Source of the DNA: CAZQRW01 sp964596115
GTDB taxonomy: Bacteria > Hydrothermota > UBA3072 > B12-G15
NCBI GenBank assembly: GCA_964596115.1
Contig: CAZQRW010000010.1
Location: 1 to 39,429, forward strand
Length of the DNA: 39,429 nt
Direction: 5' to 3'
Part shown: positions 33,370 to 39,429 of the stretch, piece by piece
Layout: every line of letters begins with the position of its first letter
Position numbering within the stretch: the stretch's first letter is position 1
Translations under genes and position numbers: made by a program
The notes under the pieces: generated by a model
The model's database searches: none
The model's input: the letters and a program-made list of their open reading frames with translations, nothing else
Told to the model about the DNA's origin: nothing

Positions 33370-34694
33370 CGAGTGCCAGAAGGAGTGTCCTCGATTTTAA
33401 CACCCCTTTTTTCTAACCCTTCCCTTATTTTATCTGAGAACTCATACATTCCTTTTTTCCTTAGCTCCTCTCTTACTTCGAGCAATAATTCTACAAAGGG
33501 GGCATAGTCAAGCTTCTCTGATTCAATTTTAAATCCAAGCCCCTCAAGGAGAAAAACTACATTACTCTTTATTTTAGACTTATTTGTCTCGCTATCGGAT
33601 TTGTTTGCTTCCTTTATTAATTCAAAAATATAGCCTAAAACCTTAGGTGTATTAAGGTCATCATCCATATATTCTTCAAATTTGTCTCTCGTTTCTTGTA
33701 ATACCTTATTATCACTATCAGGTACAGAACTAAGGAAAACCTTGATCCTTTCCCAACCGTTCTTTGCCTGATTGATTATTTTATCGTTATATTCAAGTGG
33801 AGATCTGTAATGGGTTCCAAGAATATAGTACCTTATTGCATTTGGTGAAATGCTTCCCTTCATATCGAGTATTGGAACAAAATTTTTTAAGGATTTTGAC
33901 ATCTTATCGCCCCTTAGGGTAAGCATACCGTTGTGAATCCAGTATTTTGCAAAGGGTTTACCTGTAGCTGATTCAGACTGAGCAATTTCGTTCTCGTGGT
34001 GAGGGAAAATAAGATCATTTCCTCCCCCATGTATATCAAACGTTTCTCCCAGATAATGCATTGACATACTCGAGCATTCAATATGCCATCCTGGTCTCCC
34101 CTTTCCCCAGGGGCTGAGCCAATATGGTTCTCCTTTTTTTGCCTTCTTCCAGAGAGAAAAATCGAGTGGATCCCTCTTTTTTTCATCAATATCAACCCTT
34201 GCACCTGACCTCAACTGGTCAATATTCTTGCCTGAAAGCTTACCGTAATCCTTAAATTTCTTAACAGAGAAGTAAACATTACCATCTACTTCATAGGCAT
34301 AGCCTTTCTCAATTATTCCCTGGATAAGCTCTATTATCTCCTGAATGTGTTGGGTTGCTCTTGGATATACAGTTGCAGGGAGAATATTTAACCAGTTTGA
34401 AGCCTCGAGAAATTCCTCTTCATATCGGGCAGTAATTTCCCTATAATCAATTCCCTCCTCAAAAGATTTCTCTATTACCTTATCATCAATGTCTGTAAAG
34501 TTAATGAGTAATGTTACATCGTAACCTTTGTATAAAAGGTATCTGTGAAGAATATCGGCAGATATAATTGCTCTCATATGACCGACGTGTGGACTTTCTT
34601 GAAGCGTCATACCACAAAAATATATCCCGACCTTACCTTTCTTCAAAGGTACAAATTCTTGCTTTTTTCCCTGCAGGGTATTAAACAATCTCAT
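33354..34694 (-). CDS. cysS: Cysteinyl-tRNA synthetase
   Basis: A 446-residue class Ia synthetase. The zinc site for cysteine recognition is complete (C27, C207, H232, E236), the HIGH motif is H-V-G-H (36-39), and K-M-S-K-S is at 264-268. The G-M-T-L-Q-E-S-P-H-V-G-H segment resembles actinobacterial-type CysRS. The anticodon-binding region is present, which argues against the shorter mycothiol ligase MshC. GGAGG lies in the end of the preceding gene. Confidence 0.97.
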   Translation of the reverse strand: MRLFNTLQGKKQEFVPLKKGKVGIYFCGMTLQESPHVGHMRAIISADILHRYLLYKGYDVTLLINFTDIDDKVIEKSFEEGIDYREITARYEEEFLEASNWLNILPATVYPRATQHIQEIIELIQGIIEKGYAYEVDGNVYFSVKKFKDYGKLSGKNIDQLRSGARVDIDEKKRDPLDFSLWKKAKKGEPYWLSPWGKGRPGWHIECSSMSMHYLGETFDIHGGGNDLIFPHHENEIAQSESATGKPFAKYWIHNGMLTLRGDKMSKSLKNFVPILDMKGSISPNAIRYYILGTHYRSPLEYNDKIINQAKNGWERIKVFLSSVPDSDNKVLQETRDKFEEYMDDDLNTPKVLGYIFELIKEANKSDSETNKSKIKSNVVFLLEGLGFKIESEKLDYAPFVELLLEVREELRKKGMYEFSDKIREGLEKRGVKIEDTPSGTRWRKV

Positions 34695-34695
34695 T

Positions 34696-35292
34696 TCAGA
34701 ACCTCCAGGTCAGATTGACTCCATTTCTTCTCACCTCAACGCTCACATTTCTACTGAAGATGCTTGTCGCAACGAAACTTGCTATCCTGTTAATAACTGC
34801 AAGACTGGCAATGTTTATGGCGGTATTTAAATATGCCCTCTGCCGTTTTCTTAGTTCGATATATCTTTGAAAATCTTTATCACTTTTCCAATGCCATAGA
34901 GAATTATCATCAATACTGTTTTCTTTTATAAACTCTTTCCTTTGCGCAAGAATCCCTGGATCTGTTGTGTCAGGATATAAAGATCTCGCCATCTCCTTTA
35001 CATACTCGTTGTATTCTTCTCCTGTCATATACCTTTCCATTGCATCAAGGTAATTCTCATCCCTATTATTAGGGTTTGCACTTCCTCTCAGATAGGCAAA
35101 TTCAATGTAGGAATTTTCTGTCTGCCTGCCCTGCCACTCATATAATAAGTATCCACTCCAGATTCCCGCCTCCGCTATAAGGAAATTTTTACCTCTGTTT
35201 TTATTCCCCAGTAGAATATCCCCACTACCAGGAATAATTAGAGAATAAAAAGAGGCCTGGGTAACACTTATGGATAAAAGTAAAAATATCAT
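34696..35292 (-). CDS. DUF5683-like membrane or envelope protein
   Basis: A 198-residue protein with an N-terminal signal-like segment (1-14). A glycine-rich I-P-G-S-G-D-I-L-L-G-N-K-N-R-G-K pattern follows, then a hydrophobic helix, as in DUF5683 and related small proteins common in Bacteroidota and candidate phyla. A second hydrophobic stretch is at about 155-175 and the sequence ends in W-R-F. The function is unknown. It overlaps the M6 protease gene (TAATG) with AGGAGG upstream. Confidence 0.6.
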   Translation of the reverse strand: MIFLLLSISVTQASFYSLIIPGSGDILLGNKNRGKNFLIAEAGIWSGYLLYEWQGRQTENSYIEFAYLRGSANPNNRDENYLDAMERYMTGEEYNEYVKEMARSLYPDTTDPGILAQRKEFIKENSIDDNSLWHWKSDKDFQRYIELRKRQRAYLNTAINIASLAVINRIASFVATSIFSRNVSVEVRRNGVNLTWRF

Positions 35293-38200
35293 TAGTATCC
35301 TCCTTTCAGAAGTCCAAATGATTTTTTATAAATATACCTTTTGCCCTTTATGTAAGCCTTCATAACAACAAAAAATATACCATTTGCTTCACCTGTAAAA
35401 CTAACAGGAACCTCATTGTAACTCAAATTATGGGGGGCATTTTTTTGTTCAAAGATTTTTCTCCCGGATGTTGAAAAAATCTGAATTATAATCTTATCCA
35501 CATCCCCGTTTATGAGATACCTTATTTTTGCGTTATTGCTAATCACAGGGCTTGGGTATATATAGAAATCACTTTCAGGTATGACAGAATCAGGAGCTTC
35601 TGCGCGTGCAATTGTAGGAGCAAAGAGTGAATCGGAAAGATATGCAATATGTTCATTGTTGTAATAAATAGTTTTGTACGAAGAGTAATTTGTAAAGTTT
35701 TTTCCAATAAACCATCCGTAAAGCAGACCATCATCGGATGAAGAAAAGAGTAAGAGGGAATCATTCCTTACAACAATAAGAGGTGTACTGTAAACCCTCT
35801 CAGAAGTGGTTAGAGGAAATTTCGCCCCGATTTTTCCGTCGTTTTCAATACCATAAATTCCTCCGTCTGGAGAGCCATAGATTATCTCAGGTATTGAATC
35901 TCCATTTGTGTCAAAAAGCACTATTGATGATTGTATGCTTTCAGAAAAACCTGTATTTAGTGGGAAAAAATCCATAGGTACACCATTATGATTCAACACA
36001 TATATTTTATTATCGGCAGAAAAGAATATTTCACCATAACCGTCCTTATTTATATCACCTATTGCAGGAGAAGAGAAGAAAGTCTTACCTGGTAGAGAAT
36101 ATTCCCATTCCTTGTCTCCATCCTTATTGTAACAATAAATCTTACTATTCCCAGCAGAATAGACAATGTCTACCTTACCATCACGGTCAATATCTGCTGC
36201 AACGGGAGAAGATGTGGTGAATGAAAGGCTCTCCTCACCCCTTCTCCAGACAATTCTACCGGTTGAATCTATTTTGAAAAGTGTTCCATCATCAGATAGG
36301 ACATATATATATCCATTAAGAAAAACAGGAACGGTCCATACCCATTGGCCCAGATAAATTTTCTTTATTGAATCCTTGTCTGGATAAACAATATCTAAAT
36401 TACTACCATTATCCCCTATTAATATTTCCTTATTTTTGTCGCCATTTATATCAGCAATGGATGGACTTCCCACAATGTCATCCAACTTATATTGCTTTTC
36501 AGTGGTTCCATCATTGATATTAAGAATATAAAGGTCACCCCTAATCGTTCCTGAAACAAGTTCTTTGACACCATCGTTGTCTATATCTGAAACAGCAGGC
36601 GTAGTATAAGTTGAATCCCCCATATCAAAAAGAAGATTTTTATCTCCATTTAAATCAATTTTATATATCTTGCCAGTCATATCCCCCATAATAATAAAGG
36701 AATCAACAAAAATAGGAGAAACAACATCTGTTGGTGAACCAATTTCTACAGGAAAGCCCTTTAATCTATTTTCAAATTGAATGTCAAAATACATCTTAGG
36801 GCCTGATGCAGATATATTCTTTATTCTAATGAATGTCTTTGCACCTCTGTTATCATTGGTATTTGGATCTGTCTCCTGTGTAAATGAATCAAGGTATGCA
36901 TCTTTTGCAAAGACATCAAGGGGGGAACCATAAAATGTAGCTGAAATATCGTATATGTCCCAAAAACTCTTTTCAAAATCCTGTATGCCATCCGCCTCTT
37001 CAATATCAATACCATGTGGGAATCCTGCGTTTACTTCATTGTATTCTATTGTACTGTCAATTTTACCCTGGTCGATATGCCATATCAAAAGGCCACCTTT
37101 GTATAAATCTGGTGGCAAGGAAGACTCATAATCATCTACCCTTGTAAGTACATCATTCTTCCAAACCCTTGCTCCATTGGAATCAATATTAGTGGTGCAG
37201 GGATTTACATAATGAAATGTATCTGGATTTATATATACGTATCTGTTTTCAATTAAATAGTACTCGTTCTTGTTTATTGGGATTTTTATCAGCCTCACTG
37301 CCGTTGAATCATTGTCCCCGTTCCAATCAACCTCAACATTTGCTGTATCTTTATCAATAACTACAGGTGTATCAAAACCCAGGTATTCCCTGTGCCAGGC
37401 ATCGTGTCTTGGTGGAACAAGTCCCAACTCGTTCCAGTTGCCAGTACCCATCAAAGACCAACCACCACACCCCATCGTTTGACCGCTGACATCATAGAGG
37501 TCTATAGCACCAAGGGAATGTGCAAACTCGTGGCAGAGACCTCCCTGTAAAAATGCAATCATAGAATCCTGAAAACCTGTCTCACAGTAGATAACCCCAC
37601 CATATATTGAATCCCCATCCGCAATAATAGGTTCCCCGAATAGCTGATCCGCTCCATCAATAAATACTGCAGGCAGATCATAAGGGGAGTTTCCAATATC
37701 GGTTTGCCACATACTACCCGCATGGAAGATAACAATTCTATCGTATAGTGAAAAATCTACCTCTGGATCAGACACCTGTACTGCATCCCTCAAGAGGCTG
37801 AAAAGACCGAGCACATAATTTTCTGGATCGCCATAGTATGTCATTTTGTGGGGAACTGTAAATGATGAATCCAGGGATAGTGGCAGAATAGTCCACTTTA
37901 TAAAGAGTTTACCGTGCGATACAGCCCAGTAATAATTATGAAGGAATTCCATTAGATGATGAAAATATATGGAGTCATGAGGAGGGTCATAGTATAAGTT
38001 TCTTACATATGTTGTCTCAGCATTTCCCCCATTTGTATTTATTATTGTATCACAGGGATGACCAAAAGGTGTCAGTTGCATCTTTCCATTTCCAGTGGTA
38101 AGTGTTGTCGAATCCTCAAGAAATTCTACCCTTAGAACAGCAACATTCAGGGTTTCTACAACAGCCTTTCTCAGTCGCAATTTGTTATAAAATCTTAAAT

Positions 38201-38345
38201 CTGGTATCTCCATATATTTTTTGTATTCGGGATGCTGTCTATATAGTTCTCTTTTCTTTTCCGAAACAAATTGAGAAAGTTTCTCACTTCTAATCCTTAT
38301 CTGATCAGGTGTAAAATGCAGAGATAGCATTATTAATATAATCAT
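35292..38345 (-). CDS. Secreted M6-family metalloprotease with VCBS/FG-GAP repeats and T9SS-like C-terminal sorting domain
   Basis: A 1017-residue protein. The N-terminus is a short hydrophobic segment (1-10). The zinc motif H272-E-F-A-H276-S-L-G-A-I-D-L-Y-D marks an M6 (immune inhibitor A-type) peptidase. From about 520 to 880, repeats carrying D-x-D-x-D-G-type calcium sites (D-I-D-N-D-G, D-I-D-R-D-G, D-I-N-K-D-G) suggest a VCBS/FG-GAP beta-propeller. The last about 80 residues (Y-P-S-P-V start, a G-R-K motif, K-K-S-F-G-L-L end) look like a type IX secretion sorting domain. ATG 38345 follows AAGGAG, 21 bp after the tRNA-Ser 3' end. Confidence 0.88.
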   Translation of the reverse strand: MIILIMLSLHFTPDQIRIRSEKLSQFVSEKKRELYRQHPEYKKYMEIPDLRFYNKLRLRKAVVETLNVAVLRVEFLEDSTTLTTGNGKMQLTPFGHPCDTIINTNGGNAETTYVRNLYYDPPHDSIYFHHLMEFLHNYYWAVSHGKLFIKWTILPLSLDSSFTVPHKMTYYGDPENYVLGLFSLLRDAVQVSDPEVDFSLYDRIVIFHAGSMWQTDIGNSPYDLPAVFIDGADQLFGEPIIADGDSIYGGVIYCETGFQDSMIAFLQGGLCHEFAHSLGAIDLYDVSGQTMGCGGWSLMGTGNWNELGLVPPRHDAWHREYLGFDTPVVIDKDTANVEVDWNGDNDSTAVRLIKIPINKNEYYLIENRYVYINPDTFHYVNPCTTNIDSNGARVWKNDVLTRVDDYESSLPPDLYKGGLLIWHIDQGKIDSTIEYNEVNAGFPHGIDIEEADGIQDFEKSFWDIYDISATFYGSPLDVFAKDAYLDSFTQETDPNTNDNRGAKTFIRIKNISASGPKMYFDIQFENRLKGFPVEIGSPTDVVSPIFVDSFIIMGDMTGKIYKIDLNGDKNLLFDMGDSTYTTPAVSDIDNDGVKELVSGTIRGDLYILNINDGTTEKQYKLDDIVGSPSIADINGDKNKEILIGDNGSNLDIVYPDKDSIKKIYLGQWVWTVPVFLNGYIYVLSDDGTLFKIDSTGRIVWRRGEESLSFTTSSPVAADIDRDGKVDIVYSAGNSKIYCYNKDGDKEWEYSLPGKTFFSSPAIGDINKDGYGEIFFSADNKIYVLNHNGVPMDFFPLNTGFSESIQSSIVLFDTNGDSIPEIIYGSPDGGIYGIENDGKIGAKFPLTTSERVYSTPLIVVRNDSLLLFSSSDDGLLYGWFIGKNFTNYSSYKTIYYNNEHIAYLSDSLFAPTIARAEAPDSVIPESDFYIYPSPVISNNAKIRYLINGDVDKIIIQIFSTSGRKIFEQKNAPHNLSYNEVPVSFTGEANGIFFVVMKAYIKGKRYIYKKSFGLLKGGY

Positions 38346-38366
38346 TCAATCTCCTTTCTTATTTTC

Positions 38367-38451
38367 CGGAGGGAGAGGGATTCGAACCCCCGGACCCAAA
38401 AGGGTCACACGATTTCGAGTCGTGCGCCTTAATCCGCTCGGCCATCCCTCC
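38367..38451 (-). tRNA. tRNA-Ser, anticodon CGA
   Basis: An 85-nt class II tRNA. The acceptor stem GGAGGGA pairs with TCCCTCC, with G as discriminator as expected for serine. The D arm is GCC/GGC, and the anticodon stem CACGA/TCGTG encloses loop CTCGAAA with anticodon CGA (38415-38417). The variable arm is long (GACCC-TTTT-GGGTC), and a T arm with TTCGAAT follows. It decodes UCG. CCA is not encoded. The first 23 nt overlap the 3' end of tadA on the same strand. Confidence 0.97.
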
Positions 38452-38896
38452 TTCTTTCCTTAAAAAATTGTCTCAACAAATCGGCACTTTCCTTTTCCAT
38501 TACCCCGCCTATGATAGCTAATTTTCTTTTGGGATTAAAATTCATTATATTTAATACAGAGCCAAAAGCACCAAGCACTTCATCCTTTGTACCATACACA
38601 ACTCTACTTATTCTTGAGAGTATTATTGCTCCTGCACACATTATACAGGGTTCAAGTGTCACATATAGAGTAGAACCATCAAGTCTCCAGTTATTCATAT
38701 ATCTCGATGCCGCTGTTATAGCAATTATCTCTGCATGAGCAGTTGCATCCTTTAATGTCTCAACCATATTATGTCCTTTGCCAATAATTTTATCATTCTT
38801 TACTATAACAGCACCCACAGGCACTTCACCCTTATTCATTGCAATGAGTGCCTCTTTATAGGCTATCTTCATAAATTCAGTATCTTTCTTCTTCAA
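38429..38896 (-). CDS. tadA: tRNA(Arg)-specific adenosine-34 deaminase
   Basis: A 155-residue zinc deaminase that converts A34 of tRNA-Arg(ACG) to inosine. The zinc and catalytic motifs H54-A-E56 and P-C84-I-M-C87 are intact. TTG 38896 gives the normal N-terminus (D-T-E-F-M-K-I-A); ATG 38872 would remove part of the first helix. The last seven codons (R-R-D-G-R-A-D, the first of them partly) and TAA lie inside tRNA-Ser; the family core ends just before, at L-L-R-Q-F-F-K-E. TadA beside tRNA-Ser is known in other bacteria, but the overlap is unusual. TAAAAT lies six bases before the TTG but has no good -35. Confidence 0.95.
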   Translation of the reverse strand: MKKKDTEFMKIAYKEALIAMNKGEVPVGAVIVKNDKIIGKGHNMVETLKDATAHAEIIAITAASRYMNNWRLDGSTLYVTLEPCIMCAGAIILSRISRVVYGTKDEVLGAFGSVLNIMNFNPKRKLAIIGGVMEKESADLLRQFFKERRRDGRAD

Positions 38897-39007
38897 TCTT
38901 TTATTTTAGGACAAACCCCATTTAATTATTGTTCCAATCGCTTCTACAAATAAATAATAGCAGTTTTCTGATATAATACAAATTTTCTGTAACTTTGCAA
39001 TGTTATT

Positions 39008-39391
39008 TTATTTATATTTTCCCTGGTATAACGTTTTCTCTGCATGAAGGATTATCAAAACAGTATCTCTTGCAGGGACCATTACATTTTTAAAGAAATA
39101 ACCTTCCTTCTCACAATGTATTAAAATAGGTGTCCCCTTTATCTTTTTAAAGATATAAATAATTTTATTATTTGAATTCTGGTATATAAGATGGTTTTCA
39201 ATAAATATTAAATTTTTGCGATAGGCAATAGTAACCTTAACATTGTTCATTATTTTTCCCTTGTAATATGGGTATATTTCACAATATACATTCTCTCGGT
39301 TTAGAAATATAAAATAAGTAATGACTATTACAAATGTTAAAAATAAACTAAGATAGATTAATTGCCACAGCGCATTTTCTTTCTTAAGCAT
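39008..39391 (-). CDS. Single-pass membrane protein of unknown function
   Basis: A 127-residue ORF with a membrane helix at about 11-30 and a basic, beta-rich domain of about 95 residues outside. I recognise no family; the domain pattern (V-K-V-T-I-A-Y-R... K-E-G-Y-F) might be a small carboxypeptidase-regulatory-like or Ig-like fold, but this is weak. A TTGATA hexamer lies upstream near the window edge, with no good -10. It is followed by a 111-bp gap before tadA. Confidence 0.55.
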   Translation of the reverse strand: MLKKENALWQLIYLSLFLTFVIVITYFIFLNRENVYCEIYPYYKGKIMNNVKVTIAYRKNLIFIENHLIYQNSNNKIIYIFKKIKGTPILIHCEKEGYFFKNVMVPARDTVLIILHAEKTLYQGKYK

Positions 39392-39429
39392 TTAAAAACT
39401 TTGATTACCTTACTGGCTTAATATCAAAA

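Noticed and set aside
33354..34694. Mycothiol ligase MshC instead of CysRS
   Set aside because: The protein has the full CysRS length with an anticodon-binding region and all four zinc ligands; MshC is shorter and confined to mycothiol producers.
38897..38990. Leaderless promoter for tadA
   Set aside because: TAAAAT lies six bases before TTG 38896, but the only TTG-type -35 is 23 bp upstream of it, too far. The site is not strong enough to list.

Overview
The window is a 39.4 kb piece of an AT-rich bacterial genome (roughly one third G+C by eye). It contains one 100-N scaffold gap, so it comes from a draft or metagenome assembly. Genes are packed tightly: most neighbours overlap by 4 to 30 bp (ATGA or TAATG junctions), and internal genes often have strong AGGAGG-type Shine-Dalgarno sites. 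The cell is most likely a diderm: it has apolipoprotein N-acyltransferase (Lnt), an LpxL/HtrB-type acyltransferase, an RseC/MucC-family protein, and a large secreted protease whose C-terminus resembles a type IX secretion sorting domain. This mix, with DUF3160 and PASTA proteins, suggests a candidate phylum near the FCB group (WOR-3/Stahlbacteria, Hydrothermae or similar). That placement is inference and was not tested by phylogeny.

Layout by inferred transcription unit. (1) 128-4129, plus: SLBB protein, a 22-codon small ORF, a two-pass receptor-like coiled-coil protein, leuS. (2) 4309-10961, plus: M16 peptidase, a catalytically dead aminotransferase paralogue, its intact sister aminotransferase, dut, LpxL-like acyltransferase, GT4 glycosyltransferase, polysaccharide deacetylase. 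(3) 19758 down to 10994, minus: DUF3160 protein, rsmD, coaD, class I aminotransferase, obg, HEAT-repeat protein, dprA, coaX, tsaE, a tsaB-rimI fusion, and an outer-membrane-protein remnant. (4) 20305-21132, plus: a lone metallo-beta-lactamase-fold hydrolase between dispersed repeat fragments, next to the gap. (5) 23850 down to 21578, minus: a second MBL-fold protein, panD, lipA, rseC-like. (6) 39391 down to 23912, minus: small membrane protein, tadA, tRNA-Ser(CGA), M6 protease, DUF5683-like protein, cysS, rsmB, two PASTA proteins, transglutaminase-like protein, ABC ATPase, purN, Gfo/Idh oxidoreductase, lnt, cca.

Functional themes are tRNA charging and maturation (leuS, cysS, tadA, tRNA-Ser, cca, tsaB/tsaE), ribosome modification and assembly (rsmB, rsmD, obg), CoA and lipoate synthesis (panD, coaX, coaD, lipA), and envelope glycolipid or lipoprotein chemistry (lpxL-like, GT4, deacetylase, lnt).

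The most interesting observations are these. Five transcription units begin with a TTGACA-like/-10 promoter placed so close to the first start codon that the mRNA should be leaderless or nearly so. The last 23 nt of tadA, including its stop codon, lie inside the 5' end of tRNA-Ser(CGA), so tRNA maturation should destroy the tadA message. A pseudo-aminotransferase is encoded directly ahead of its active paralogue. A perfect inverted repeat fills the promoter spacer of the DUF3160 operon. Two adjacent membrane PASTA proteins lack any kinase domain.
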